From Algoriphagus ornithinivorans (GTDB taxonomy: Bacteria > Bacteroidota > Bacteroidia > Cytophagales > Cyclobacteriaceae): a stretch of 64,000 nt of DNA. This document shows positions 1 to 9,313 of the stretch, one piece after another. The DNA is taken from the NCBI RefSeq assembly GCF_900115305.1, contig NZ_FOVW01000005.1, forward strand, positions 1 through 64,000, given 5' to 3'. The notes below the pieces were generated by a model. That model searched no databases. It saw nothing but the letters and a program-made list of their open reading frames with translations, and had not been told where the DNA came from. A program made the translations under genes and the position numbers. Every line of letters begins with the position of its first letter. Positions within the stretch are counted from its first letter, which is position 1.

Positions 1-149
1 GCAAAGGAGGTCACAAAATTTATTTCCTTTAGTTTGAAAAATTATCCTCTGTTTGGAATAGGGGTAAAATCTTAATAACCAATAACTCAATAACCAATAA
101 TCCTTCCCCTGCGCCGCTGCGCCACCGCGAGCATTTTTACAGCCGGGCC
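1..149. other. gene-free window edge with a short direct repeat
   Basis: No coding region is visible. An AATAACCAATAA direct repeat occurs twice (74-85 and 89-100), followed by a short GC-rich stretch (about 109-130) that contrasts with the AT-rich surroundings. This segment lies downstream of the minus-strand M28 peptidase. I see no clear hairpin terminator in it. Confidence 0.5.
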
Positions 150-1388
150 TCAAAACTTCACCTGTGCTTCCAGCTTCTGCCCCTCGCGTTCATACCAAAC
201 TTTCGCTTCATCTCCTTTTTGGAAAGCACTTAAAGCTCGCATATAGCTCATCATATCCACTATGGTAGAATCTCCCAATTGTACAATGACATCTCCTTTT
301 TGCAAACCTGCAGCTTGAGCGGGCTTATCTTCAGAAACTCCATCGATTCTCATACCCTCACCGTCAAATAAATAATCCGGAACTACGCCCAAAGAAACCG
401 TGAATCGGGGCGAATCACCTGAACTGTCCTTAGTTTTGGTAAAGGCCAATTTGGATTCCTCATCCAGCTTCCCAACCAATCGCTCTATGTATCTCACCAC
501 CTTCAACAAGCCCTCGTAATTGATCTTTTCTGAATCGTCTGAAGGTTTGTGATAGTCTTCGTGCTGACCAGTGAAAAAATGCAAAACAGGTAAATCCTGC
601 AAGTAAAATGAGGTATGATCAGAAGGGCCAACTCCTGATTCGGAGGTCACTAATTTCAAACTGTCTGCATTCACCATATCCAAAGCAGATACAAAACTTG
701 GACTGGTGCCCACTCCATTAATGGCTAGGGTTTTTTCTTCGTTAAGCCGACCAACCATATCCATGTTGATCATGAAGTTGACAGTTTCTAAATCTATGGT
801 TGGATTTTTTACAAAATAATTAGACCCCCAAAGACCATTTTCCTCTCCTGAAAATGCGATAAACAAAAAGTTGGACTGATGCTTTTGATGCTTTAATATT
901 TCTGCCAAAGCTAACAACGCAGCTGTGCCAGAGGCATTATCATCTGCTCCATTATGGATGGCCGAATCTCCCCTATGCAAAGAACCCACTCCGCCAAATC
1001 CCAAATGGTCAAAGTGAGCCCCTATCACGATTGTTTTTTCAGCCTTATTATTAATAAAGCCTACAACATTTCTACCGGTGATTCCTTCTCCATCTGTGCC
1101 AATCACAGCTTCTTCATGAGGATTGGATGGTTTGGAAACGGTGAATTCCTGGAAGAAACCGGAGATTCCTTTGGGCTCTACTCCTAATTGCTTGAAACGA
1201 TCTGCCAAATATTGGGCAGCTTGCTCTTCTCCATCTGTGCCAATAGCACGGCCCTCCAATTGGTCTGCAGCCAAGAAACTGACATCTTTTTTCAGATTTG
1301 ACAATAGCTTATCATCGCTGGGAGCCGACTGACAAGACAGCATCACAGTTGCTATCAAAGAGGTAATAATGAGAGTATTGAATTTCAT
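150..1388 (-). CDS. M28 family zinc aminopeptidase with C-terminal PDZ domain, lipoprotein
   Basis: Predicted secreted zinc-dependent aminopeptidase. The N terminus is a lipoprotein signal ending LSC at Cys19, so the protein is probably anchored in the periplasm or outer membrane. M28 metal and catalytic positions are visible: H125 in GAHFDHLG, D150 in NGADDNASG, the EE pair at 182-183 in FSGEENG, D210 in NMDMVG and H258 in PSDHTS. A PDZ-like domain fills roughly residues 330-412, with the AAGLQKGDVI signature. The fusion of M28 and PDZ is common in Bacteroidota. The gene diverges from the TolB-like gene, with promoter elements for it in between. The substrate cannot be read from the sequence; general peptide scavenging is likely. 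Confidence 0.93.
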   Translation of the reverse strand: MKFNTLIITSLIATVMLSCQSAPSDDKLLSNLKKDVSFLAADQLEGRAIGTDGEEQAAQYLADRFKQLGVEPKGISGFFQEFTVSKPSNPHEEAVIGTDGEGITGRNVVGFINNKAEKTIVIGAHFDHLGFGGVGSLHRGDSAIHNGADDNASGTAALLALAEILKHQKHQSNFLFIAFSGEENGLWGSNYFVKNPTIDLETVNFMINMDMVGRLNEEKTLAINGVGTSPSFVSALDMVNADSLKLVTSESGVGPSDHTSFYLQDLPVLHFFTGQHEDYHKPSDDSEKINYEGLLKVVRYIERLVGKLDEESKLAFTKTKDSSGDSPRFTVSLGVVPDYLFDGEGMRIDGVSEDKPAQAAGLQKGDVIVQLGDSTIVDMMSYMRALSAFQKGDEAKVWYEREGQKLEAQVKF

Positions 1389-1406
1389 AAAAGCAAGAGT
1401 TTAGCC

Positions 1407-1439
1407 CAAAGATAATAATTGGTATCTTCGCGCAGCAAA
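1407..1439 (-). promoter_or_regulatory. promoter for the M28 peptidase gene (Bacteroidota type)
   Basis: Read on the minus strand, TATCTTTG (1414-1407) matches the Bacteroidota -7 consensus TAnnTTTG exactly, and TTTG (1439-1436) lies 21 bases upstream, fitting the -33 element. Transcription would start near 1402, giving a leader of about 14 bases. Motif match only. Confidence 0.6.
1423..1430 (+). promoter_or_regulatory. possible -7 element for the TolB-like gene
   Basis: TATCTTCG has one mismatch to TAnnTTTG and lies 25 bases before the ATG at 1456. It sits back to back with the promoter of the divergent M28 gene, so both units may share one short control region. Confidence 0.35.
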
Positions 1440-1455
1440 ATAAAATGAATACAAA

Positions 1456-2565
1456 ATGCGTCTTTTACTATTCGCTTTGATCGCTTTGATCATTTCCTGC
1501 TCTCCCAAAAACTCAACCACCGAAGAGCTTGAAACTCCACTCCACACTGCCACTGACTCATTACTTCTTTCTGAAAATGAAATGAAGTACCTCAGAAATA
1601 TCAAACAATTGACTTTCGGGGGAAACAATGCAGAAGCTTACTGGTCATTTGATGATTCCTTATTGGTTTTCCAATCTGACTATACCGCATGGGGAGCATC
1701 CTGTGATCAGATTTTCTATACCGACTGGAGAAAGGATGATTTGAAAAATAACGCTCCTCAGCGCATCTCAACAGGATTGGGAAGAACTACCTGTTCATAT
1801 TTTCTTCCAGGCAATGAAACCATCGTCTATGCCTCCACTCATCTGGGCGGAGATTCCTGCCCTCCCGTTCCTGAAAGAAGAACTGACGGAAAATACGTTT
1901 GGCCTATTTATGATACTTATGATATTTTCACTGCGGACTTGAGCGGTAATCTTCTGTCCCAATTGACCAATGAACCCGGCTACGATGGGGAAGCTACTGT
2001 ATCCCCTAAAGGAGATAAAATTGTATTTACATCCATGCGCACTGGGGATTTGGAATTGTTTACGATGAATATTGATGGAAGTGATGTGAAGCAAATAACC
2101 TCAGATTTAGGCTATGACGGCGGTGCATTCTTTTCGCCTGATGGAAGCAAATTAGTATGGAGAGCCTCCCGCCCTAAGACTGAAGAGGAGATCAAAGAAT
2201 ATCAAGAGTTATTGGCTGAAGGATTAGTGAAGCCAACTGAAATGGAATTATATGTAGCCGATGCAGATGGGAGCAATATTCAAAAAGTAACGGATTTGGG
2301 TCAGGCGAACTGGGCTCCTTTTTTCCATCCATCAGGTAATAAGCTAATTTTCGCTTCTAATCACCATACCGAGCGTGGCTTCCCATTCAATCTGTATATG
2401 ATCAATCTGGACGGTTCCGGATTAGTCAGAATCACTGAAAATGACACCTTCGATGCATTTCCTGTCTTTTCCAATGACGGTAAATATCTGGTCTTTTCCT
2501 CCAATAGAAATAATGGCGGAACTCGGGACACCAACTTATTTGTCGCAGAGTGGATAGGTGATTAA
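1456..2565 (+). CDS. TolB-like beta-propeller lipoprotein (PD40 repeats)
   Basis: A 369-residue exported protein with a lipoprotein signal ending ISC at Cys15. The rest consists of WD40-like PD40 repeats typical of TolB and of the DPP-IV propeller: recurring 'GDKIVFTSMR', 'DGSKLVWRAS', 'SGNKLIFASN' and 'DGKYLVFSSN' blades, each followed by an 'I(Y/F)xxxxDGS' loop. It carries no catalytic peptidase domain, so it is not a prolyl oligopeptidase. Such proteins are usually binding or scaffold propellers on the periplasmic side of the outer membrane; the ligand is unknown. The gene is closed by a strong hairpin terminator just after the stop codon. Confidence 0.9.
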   Translation: MRLLLFALIALIISCSPKNSTTEELETPLHTATDSLLLSENEMKYLRNIKQLTFGGNNAEAYWSFDDSLLVFQSDYTAWGASCDQIFYTDWRKDDLKNNAPQRISTGLGRTTCSYFLPGNETIVYASTHLGGDSCPPVPERRTDGKYVWPIYDTYDIFTADLSGNLLSQLTNEPGYDGEATVSPKGDKIVFTSMRTGDLELFTMNIDGSDVKQITSDLGYDGGAFFSPDGSKLVWRASRPKTEEEIKEYQELLAEGLVKPTEMELYVADADGSNIQKVTDLGQANWAPFFHPSGNKLIFASNHHTERGFPFNLYMINLDGSGLVRITENDTFDAFPVFSNDGKYLVFSSNRNNGGTRDTNLFVAEWIGD

Positions 2566-2574
2566 AACTTGGAA

Positions 2575-2610
2575 CCGCAGGAGCTAAAAACTCTTGCGGT
2601 TTTTCTTTTT
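2575..2610 (+). terminator. rho-independent terminator after the TolB-like gene
   Basis: A nine-pair stem, 2575-2583 with 2591-2599 and one G-T wobble, is followed by a T-rich run to 2610. It also decides the start of the next gene, because the in-frame TTG at 2594 lies inside this stem. Confidence 0.85.
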
Positions 2611-2662
2611 TGCATGCTTGCAAATCCTTTTTTATCTTCTGCCTTCTCAACCTATTTTTGAA

Positions 2663-3583
2663 ATGAAGATTTATCGAAGATTAATCATTCCTTTTTTGGT
2701 CACCCTTCTTCTGGTCATAGCCAAAATCTACTACAAAGGAGAATCTGAATCTTGGGAAGGCTTTTGGAGTTACCTTCCTCACCTCAATACAATTCTGATC
2801 ATTTCGGGGTTTACCTGGTGTCTATTGGTTTTTACAGGAATTCTCAAGCGGATTTTTTTGAAACAATACGATATCAGCAAGGAAGATAATCTCCGGGCAA
2901 GAAAGGTATACACCCAACTCAACATCCTTCAAAAGATCACAAACTTTGTCATCATAGTCCTGGGAATTGGGCTGATCTTAATTTCTTTCGAGCCTATTCG
3001 GAAAATCGGAGTTGGAGTCTTCGCCTCAGCAGGTGTAGCGGGTATAATAATCGGTTTCTCAGCACAAAAAGCTATAGGGGCATTGATTGCAGGAATCCAA
3101 ATTGCCTTTGCACAGCCTTTTCGGCTGGATGATGCGGTGGTGGTCGAAGGTGAATGGGGCTGGATAGAAGAAATTAACCTAACCTATGTAGTAGTCAGGA
3201 TTTGGGATCAAAGACGTCTGGTTTTACCAACAACCTACTTTTTGGAAAAGCCTTTTCAAAACTGGACCAGAAGCTCTGCTGATATTATTGGCTCTGTTTT
3301 TCTATATACCGATTACACGGTTCCATTTGAAGCATTGAGAGAAGAATTGGACAGAATCCTGGAAAAGACCAATCTATGGGATAAAAAAGTCAAAGTTCTT
3401 CAGGTCACCAATGCTTCCGAAAGGACTGTGGAAAGCAGGATTTTGGTATCGGCACGAAATTCTCCTACTGCTTGGGATTTGAGGGTATTGGTAAGGGAAA
3501 AAATGATAGAATTCCTTCAGAAAAACTATCCGGAAGCTCTGCCACGAACACGGGTTGTACTTGAAAAATCAGAGAAGGCTTGA
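2663..3583 (+). CDS. MscS-type small-conductance mechanosensitive channel
   Basis: About 306 residues. Two N-terminal helices and a third before the pore helix are followed by the MscS core: a glycine/alanine-rich TM3 (GVFASAGVAGIIIGFSAQK) and then the beta domain (PFRLDD, VEGEWGWIEEI, RRLVLPTTYF). Opening on membrane tension would release osmolytes during hypo-osmotic shock. The reading frame is open back to a TTG at 2594, but that codon lies inside the preceding terminator, so I start at the ATG at 2663, just before a typical basic-then-hydrophobic N terminus. The stop codon overlaps the start of the following porin gene, so the two are probably co-translated. Confidence 0.92.
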   Translation: MKIYRRLIIPFLVTLLLVIAKIYYKGESESWEGFWSYLPHLNTILIISGFTWCLLVFTGILKRIFLKQYDISKEDNLRARKVYTQLNILQKITNFVIIVLGIGLILISFEPIRKIGVGVFASAGVAGIIIGFSAQKAIGALIAGIQIAFAQPFRLDDAVVVEGEWGWIEEINLTYVVVRIWDQRRLVLPTTYFLEKPFQNWTRSSADIIGSVFLYTDYTVPFEALREELDRILEKTNLWDKKVKVLQVTNASERTVESRILVSARNSPTAWDLRVLVREKMIEFLQKNYPEALPRTRVVLEKSEKA

Positions 3584-4641
3584 AAAACATTATCATATTA
3601 TGTCTCATACTTTGCTCTTTCTCGGCCTTTGGTCAAGATGAAGAAAAACCAATTAAGTGGGATGTTTCAGGATTTTTGGATCTTTATTATGGACAAGACT
3701 TCAGAGATCCCACAGCTGGAGAAAGACTGCCTTTTCTCTACAACCACAATAGAAAAAACAGGTTGAGTATTAACCTAGCCCTAGTGACAGTTCAACTGAA
3801 GTCCAAATATTTTAGGGCCAATCTAGGCCTTCAGCAGGGCACATATGCACAGGACAATTTGAGTGAGGAGCCCAAGGCCTTGCGATGGATTCACCAAGCC
3901 AATGTAGGTATAGCTCTGGACCAGAATCAATCGCTCTGGCTGGATGTAGGCGTTTTGCCTTCTCATATAGGCTTCGAAAATGCGATTTCTACCAAAAATC
4001 TGACATTGTCGCGTTCTCTTATCGCCGAAAACAGCCCTTATTTTGAAACAGGCGCAAGGTTAAAATGGAAAATGAATCAACGCTGGGATTTTGCTTTTTT
4101 GGTGCTCAATGGATGGCAAAGAATTAGGTTTATCCCCGGCAAGGCTGCTCCGTCTTTTGGAACACGGGCAACCTACACTCCTAATGAAAACACTACTTTG
4201 AATTGGAGTACGTTTTTGGGCACTGATCAACCTGCAGAAAGTGGTACTTATCTTTATTTCAGCAATCTGTTTGGGAAGTTTCGCCTTGATCAAAAGTGGA
4301 ACTTAATCATAGGGCTGGATGTAGGAAATCGAACTGTAGAAGGGGATTTTAACCCAACTTGGTGGGGAACTTCTTTGATTTTACAGCGGCAATTTTCTGA
4401 AAAATTCGCCACTGCAATTCGCTATGAATATTATCATGATCCCTTCCAGGCAATTGCTACAAGCTTGAATAATTGGGGCATAGAAACAGGGGGAATATCT
4501 TTGAATACCGATTGGACTATAGGAAAGGTTGCCATCCTCAGATTGGAAGGCCGTTATCTGACTGGGCCATCTTTGGGTCGGGATAATCGCAATTCGACTG
4601 ATTTCTTTCTGCTGGGCTCTATCGCATTCATTTTGGATTAA
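3580..4641 (+). CDS. outer-membrane beta-barrel porin (BBP2/OmpL-like)
   Basis: A 353-residue exported protein. The signal peptide ends around AFGQ. The remainder alternates amphipathic strands rich in aromatic residues (for example VSGFLDLYYG, FRANLGLQQGTYA, LRLEGRYLTGP), ending in a hydrophobic strand with a terminal Asp, as expected of the putative beta-barrel porin-2 group. The start codon is TTG at 3580, overlapping the TGA of the MscS gene in the string TTGA, which suggests translational coupling. A channel and a porin in one operon fits an osmotic or solute-flux role, though that is inference. Its last four bases overlap the convergent photolyase gene. Confidence 0.8.
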   Translation: MKNIIILCLILCSFSAFGQDEEKPIKWDVSGFLDLYYGQDFRDPTAGERLPFLYNHNRKNRLSINLALVTVQLKSKYFRANLGLQQGTYAQDNLSEEPKALRWIHQANVGIALDQNQSLWLDVGVLPSHIGFENAISTKNLTLSRSLIAENSPYFETGARLKWKMNQRWDFAFLVLNGWQRIRFIPGKAAPSFGTRATYTPNENTTLNWSTFLGTDQPAESGTYLYFSNLFGKFRLDQKWNLIIGLDVGNRTVEGDFNPTWWGTSLILQRQFSEKFATAIRYEYYHDPFQAIATSLNNWGIETGGISLNTDWTIGKVAILRLEGRYLTGPSLGRDNRNSTDFFLLGSIAFILD

Positions 4642-6167
4642 AGCTCATTAAGTTTATCCAAATAACTTTCAGCCTGATCGAGGATTTCCTGCTTATTTTT
4701 CAATTTGTCCAAAGTTCTGTAAGCCATTCCTATTCTTGGGTTTTTTTCCAATTTCTCCCGGTTTCTTTCATAAAATTGCCAATATAGGCTGTTGAAAGGA
4801 CAGGCTTTATCACCAATTTTTTCCTTATGATTGTAAGCACAGTGTTCACAATAGTTGCCCATTTTTTTGATGTAATTGGCTGAAGAAACGTAAGGTTTGG
4901 TCCCTACGATTCCTCCATCTGCAAACTGGCTCATCCCGCGCGTATTGGTGATTTCTACCCATTCGATCGCATCTATGTATATACCCAAATACCACTGATC
5001 CAATTCATCGGGATCTATCCCTGCTAATAAAGCAAAGTTGCCCGTGACCATCAATCTTTGGATGTGATGTGCATAGGATTTCTCCAAAGACTGGGTAATG
5101 GAGTGGGAAAGGCATTTCATTTTGGTTTGACCAGTCCAAAACCAGTCAGGCAACTTGCGATCATGCCCAAAAAAGTTCATCTCCGCAAAGTCCGGCATCT
5201 TAGCCCAATAAACTCCACGCATATATTCTCTCCAGCCTATGATTTGCCTAATAAAACCTTCTACTTGGGATATGTCGATTTCATCCCGATGCCCTTCCCA
5301 GTATTTTTCTACTTCCTCCACCACTTCCAGAGGCGAAAGCATTTTTGAATTCATGGCAAAACTAAGTCGGGAATGAAATAAATAAGGATCCCAAGTAGTT
5401 AAAGCGTCCTGGTAGTCTCCAAAATGAACCAATAAATTTTTGCAAAAATGATCCAGCACATCCAGTGATTCCTCTCTGGAGGTAGGCCAAGGGAAGTTTT
5501 TAGGATCTACTTCTCCAATTGTTTTGACCTCCGCTTTTTCAATCATTTTATGAATATCACTGAGATCTTTGGGATGTAATTTTGGCTTACGCAAAAGACG
5601 CTTGTCTTTCAGGGCCTTTCTGTTTTCCTGATCAAAATTCCATTTTCCATCCACAGGCTCCTTTCCATCCATTAAAATGTCAAACTTCTTCCTCATCTCC
5701 CTGTAAAATGACTCCATCAAATAAGTCTTCTTGCCCTTGAAAAAATCCTTGAGGAATTCTCTTTCTGTCAAAAAATGCTCTGTATCATAAGCCTTAGACT
5801 CAATTTCCAAAGATTCACTAATATTTTTCAGCTGCTCATCCAAACGATACTCATCAGGTAGCTGATATTCAAACTTTTCAAATTCACCTTCTTTGACAAC
5901 TTGCTCTATTAATTCATCCAGCTTTTGAGGATTATTTTTATCGTCGAGATGAAAGTAAATAACCTGATGGCCTGCTTCCTCTAGACTTTTTGCAAAGTTT
6001 CGCATGGAGGCAAAAAACGCAAGCACTTTTTGAATATGGTGAGGAGCATAATCTGTCTCCTGTCTCATTTCTGCAATCAGATAATGATTGTTCTTGTCGG
6101 CTTTATCAAACCATGAGTGTTTTGAGTTAAGTTGATCTCCGAGAATTAGGCGTAAGGTCTTTGACAT
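4638..6167 (-). CDS. phrB: iron-sulfur (6-4) photolyase, PhrB/FeS-BCP family
   Basis: About 509 residues, related to deoxyribodipyrimidine photolyase-related proteins. The N terminus (LRLILGDQLN) is the family's antenna domain, and the C-terminal half is the FAD-binding helical domain. Four cysteines are present: one in KMKC, two in NYCEHC and one in KACPFN. Their spacings (88, 3 and 13 residues) equal those of the [4Fe-4S] ligands known for Agrobacterium PhrB (C350, C438, C441, C454). It should therefore repair UV (6-4) photoproducts in DNA using blue light. The frame extends 22 codons upstream, but that stretch runs over a terminator hairpin, so I use the ATG at 6167. The gene is convergent with the porin gene, overlapping by four bases. 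Confidence 0.92.
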   Translation of the reverse strand: MSKTLRLILGDQLNSKHSWFDKADKNNHYLIAEMRQETDYAPHHIQKVLAFFASMRNFAKSLEEAGHQVIYFHLDDKNNPQKLDELIEQVVKEGEFEKFEYQLPDEYRLDEQLKNISESLEIESKAYDTEHFLTEREFLKDFFKGKKTYLMESFYREMRKKFDILMDGKEPVDGKWNFDQENRKALKDKRLLRKPKLHPKDLSDIHKMIEKAEVKTIGEVDPKNFPWPTSREESLDVLDHFCKNLLVHFGDYQDALTTWDPYLFHSRLSFAMNSKMLSPLEVVEEVEKYWEGHRDEIDISQVEGFIRQIIGWREYMRGVYWAKMPDFAEMNFFGHDRKLPDWFWTGQTKMKCLSHSITQSLEKSYAHHIQRLMVTGNFALLAGIDPDELDQWYLGIYIDAIEWVEITNTRGMSQFADGGIVGTKPYVSSANYIKKMGNYCEHCAYNHKEKIGDKACPFNSLYWQFYERNREKLEKNPRIGMAYRTLDKLKNKQEILDQAESYLDKLNEL

Positions 6168-6197
6168 AAAAAAAGGCTTTTTAATAAAAGCCTTTTT
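6168..6197 (-). terminator. terminator after the first SprF-like gene
   Basis: A perfect 12-pair stem, 6170-6181 with 6186-6197 and a four-base loop, with a U run on the minus strand. It separates the SprF-like gene from the photolyase gene and abuts the photolyase start. Confidence 0.85.
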
Positions 6198-6217
6198 GAT
6201 TGAGGTTTGTTTTGAAT

Positions 6218-7243
6218 TTAATATTTGAAGCAAGGCATGGAGGAAGTTCTGCCTCTTCCTTTTGCGGAGCCAGCCAAGAAGCTGTATCGGATGGAGATTT
6301 CGTGGGCTCCTCCTGTATTTGCATTACCTAAAGAAGAAAGTGTGAAATCATGGCTGTATCCAATATCCAATCCGCCGCCCAATGAAATTCCTACCAAGGC
6401 AATAACAGACTCATGGTTAGGCTGGGATTTTTCAGAAACTGGGATGCCTCTGTACCATACACCCAAAACCAAAGGTTGAATATTGATTTGCGTTCCTAAA
6501 TCCAACTGAGTAAAAGGTCCTTGATTTTTATAATTGAAAGCAAAAGTCAACTCTTTAGTGCCTGTTCTTTGATTGTAGAATTGGGTAGAAGAACCACCTG
6601 AAAGATCCAATTTGATCCCTCCATGTGCGGAAACTTTGATAGGCAATTCACTGATTTCTCCTTCTATGAAAGAAATATTAGGCTGAGTCACGTGATGAGC
6701 AGATGCTCCAAACCAGAAATTATCATTGTGAAATAACATTCCAAAGCTGTAGTCCACGAACTGATGACGGAAATCAGAACCCAAATTTTCACCGGAGAAA
6801 TCACCCACTGCTCCAGTTTGATCATCGATTTGGCTTCCAAATAACAAATTGCCAAAGTATGCATCTCTATCCATATAAGACACCTGACCACCCACTCTCA
6901 AAAATGACTTAAACCCTAATCTAGCTCTATAAGAATAGCTTGCCCCAATTTCGGAAACGCTCAAATTAGCCATGCTTTGCTCAGATCTGTTGAAAACTAT
7001 TCCGATTCCACTATTGGCTCCAAAAATATAATGATCCAAATAGGCTGAATATGAGGTGAAAGACTGATCCAAGCCAGGCCATTGATTTCTATAATTCACT
7101 CCGATTCGGGTCATCTCTGAAGCACCTGCCATGGCCGGGTTTAAGTACAATGGAGCGGCATAAAACTGGGAATATTGCACATCCTGAGCACGAAGGCTCA
7201 GGCATGCAATACTTAGGATGATAAACGTAAACACTCTTTTCAT
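6218..7243 (-). CDS. PorP/SprF family outer-membrane protein
   Basis: 341 residues with a signal peptide ending LRAQ, then the family hallmark QDVQYSQFYAAPLYLNPA and a predicted 14-16-strand barrel. SprF in Flavobacterium johnsoniae is needed for secretion and surface placement of the adhesin SprB by the type IX system, and such proteins are usually paired with the surface protein encoded next door. The start lies only three bases after the stop of the SprB-repeat gene, so the two form an operon. A second, clearly homologous copy lies at 9678-10709. The partner is most likely the adjacent repeat protein. Confidence 0.93.
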   Translation of the reverse strand: MKRVFTFIILSIACLSLRAQDVQYSQFYAAPLYLNPAMAGASEMTRIGVNYRNQWPGLDQSFTSYSAYLDHYIFGANSGIGIVFNRSEQSMANLSVSEIGASYSYRARLGFKSFLRVGGQVSYMDRDAYFGNLLFGSQIDDQTGAVGDFSGENLGSDFRHQFVDYSFGMLFHNDNFWFGASAHHVTQPNISFIEGEISELPIKVSAHGGIKLDLSGGSSTQFYNQRTGTKELTFAFNYKNQGPFTQLDLGTQINIQPLVLGVWYRGIPVSEKSQPNHESVIALVGISLGGGLDIGYSHDFTLSSLGNANTGGAHEISIRYSFLAGSAKGRGRTSSMPCFKY

Positions 7244-7246
7244 AAC

Positions 7247-9313
7247 CTATCTGATTAGGGTGATTCCTCCGCTCTTGGTAGTTTGGATACCTTCGCGGTT
7301 GGTATAGGTGATTTTATATAGATAGTTTCCTGCAGGTAAGATTTGTCCGCGGTAGGATCCATCCCATCCACGAGCTTCCAAACCTGATTCAACAAATAGC
7401 CTTTCTCCCCAAGTATTGAAGACTTCCATATGAAAGGCAGTGATTGCCTTCATTTTTGGTAAGAAAGTGTCATTTAATCCATCTCCGTTTGGCGTAAATG
7501 CATTCGGGATGACTACCATTTCAGTGGCTGTTGCCACCTGAATTCTGTTCGTTTCAAAAGAAGAGCAACCATAAATATCAAAGCCCGTCAATTTCACTTC
7601 ATAAATCCCTGCTTTTTCAAAAACATGGATTGGGTCTTTTTCTGAGGAAACTGTTCCGTCTCCAAAATTCCACTCCCAGGCAATAAATTCAGGAGCAATC
7701 TCACTTTCAAAAAGTATTTCTTCCTGAGTAAGCACTTCCGGCTCAGCATTGATGACCAGTTTTCTATAATTGAAATCAAGTCTTCCTCCCTGAGTGGCCG
7801 CCTTAGGAAAATCAACTTTAGCTTCTGCTTCTACTTTACAACCCAAGGCATCGGTGATAGTCACCTTTAGCGTTCCCGATTGATTGAAAGTGATTTCTTT
7901 CTTGTCAACCTCACCTGTGCTCCACTTAATTTTAAATGGTGCTTTACCTCCTTGGAAAGAAACCCAAGCATTTCCTTTTACTGTTCCTTGATCACAGTTC
8001 ACCTCAAGGGCTGACTCGATTCTGGCTGTGATTGATTCATTTTGACCAACCTGAACAGCTTTAGTGGATGAGCAACCACTTTCATCTGTCACTTTTACTT
8101 CATATGTGCCAGCAGCTAGATTTTTCCTGGAAAGACTGCCTTTCACTCCATCTGACCAAGTGATATCAACAGTTCCTTTTGCTCCAGTTATTTTGATTTC
8201 AATTTCTCCATCATTTTCACCTGAGCAGCTCAAGTTTTTGGATTGAACCAGTTGAAGAGTTAATGCTGATTGATTTTCAATCTTAAATTCTTGTTGGATG
8301 AAGCAACCTGAGGCATCAGTAACCTTTACTTGGTAAGTACCTGCTGGAAGGTTTTTGATTTCAGGTCCAGTCTTCCCATTGCTCCAAGAGTAGGTATATG
8401 GCGCTGTTCCTCCGTTAATATCCAAAGTGATTTGGCCATTTTCTGATGAAGAACAGCTTGGAGCAAGAACATTGGACTTAAGCTCCATTCCTTTTGGCTC
8501 ATCCACTTTGTAAATCCCCTGAAAAGCACAACCCTTAGTATCTTTAATCAATACCTCATAAATCCCGGATTTAAGGTCTGAAATATCCTTAGTGCTAGCA
8601 CCGGTGTTCCACTTATAAGTATATGGTCCAACACCTCCACTTACAGAAAGAGAAATTGTCCCGTCATTTTTTCCTTGGCAAGAACTGTTGGTGATAGACT
8701 CCGATACGCTCATTCCTGCAGATGCAGACCCTATTTCAAAGCTGGTGGTGACATCACAATTGTATTTGTCGATGACGGTTACAGTGTATGTTCCTGGCTT
8801 AAGATTGTTTGCCTCCCAAACATTGGTCAGGCCATTGCTCCACTTTACTTTATAAGGCTCTCCTCTTCCGATTTTAACAGAAATTTTTGCTGAGCCATCA
8901 TTACCGGAACCGCAACTTGCATCTTTCTTTTCAACAGGATTTAAAATCAAAGGGAAAGGCGGTTGAACAATGATCTTTTCTACATGCTTGTATCCAGTAG
9001 CATCTGTAATTTCTACTGTGTAAGTACCCGCAAAAAGATTGGTTCTGTTTTGAGTGGTTTCATTGGTATTCCATCTAAAAGTATAAGGAGGAGTTCCCCC
9101 TTTGATATCCAAATTAATATGCCCTTTCTCAGAATGGGAGCACAGAGCAAGTTTACCGCTCACCTCCACTTGAATTGAGTTGTAAGTCAGTATTCTCTCA
9201 TTGGCTGATTTGGGAACTTCAAAAGAAAATTGGGCAAAAACAGGAAAATACAATCCAATGCTCAGGAGGAGCAGAAGAAGTGATTTTCCATATATTTTTA
9301 GCCCTAATTGCAT
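7247..9313 (-). CDS. SprB-repeat surface protein with PKD-like and gliding-type C-terminal domain
   Basis: 688 residues. A signal peptide (about residues 1-28) is followed by six SprB-type repeats of roughly 70-80 residues. Each has a CxG.NDG-like start, a GG..PYTY(K/S)W core, a (L/N)xxGTYxVxVTDxxGC end, and variations of these. Then comes a PKD-like domain (WNFGDGTVSSEKDPIHVF), and the last ~95 residues form the gliding-motility-associated C-terminal domain (IPNAFTPNGDGLND, GxxxPAGNYLYKITY). This is the typical plan of a T9SS-exported cell-surface adhesin of type-B sorting, handled by the PorP/SprF partner encoded directly downstream. It is far shorter than F. johnsoniae SprB, so a motility role is not certain; adhesion is equally likely. 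Confidence 0.93.
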   Translation of the reverse strand: MQLGLKIYGKSLLLLLLSIGLYFPVFAQFSFEVPKSANERILTYNSIQVEVSGKLALCSHSEKGHINLDIKGGTPPYTFRWNTNETTQNRTNLFAGTYTVEITDATGYKHVEKIIVQPPFPLILNPVEKKDASCGSGNDGSAKISVKIGRGEPYKVKWSNGLTNVWEANNLKPGTYTVTVIDKYNCDVTTSFEIGSASAGMSVSESITNSSCQGKNDGTISLSVSGGVGPYTYKWNTGASTKDISDLKSGIYEVLIKDTKGCAFQGIYKVDEPKGMELKSNVLAPSCSSSENGQITLDINGGTAPYTYSWSNGKTGPEIKNLPAGTYQVKVTDASGCFIQQEFKIENQSALTLQLVQSKNLSCSGENDGEIEIKITGAKGTVDITWSDGVKGSLSRKNLAAGTYEVKVTDESGCSSTKAVQVGQNESITARIESALEVNCDQGTVKGNAWVSFQGGKAPFKIKWSTGEVDKKEITFNQSGTLKVTITDALGCKVEAEAKVDFPKAATQGGRLDFNYRKLVINAEPEVLTQEEILFESEIAPEFIAWEWNFGDGTVSSEKDPIHVFEKAGIYEVKLTGFDIYGCSSFETNRIQVATATEMVVIPNAFTPNGDGLNDTFLPKMKAITAFHMEVFNTWGERLFVESGLEARGWDGSYRGQILPAGNYLYKITYTNREGIQTTKSGGITLIR

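Noticed and set aside
2594-2662. N-terminal extension of the MscS gene from a TTG
   Set aside because: The TTG lies in the descending arm of a strong terminator, and the extension resembles no channel N terminus. The ATG at 2663 fits the family.
6168-6233. 22-residue extension of the photolyase
   Set aside because: It runs across a perfect 12-pair terminator and into the SprF-like gene; the family N terminus begins at 6167.
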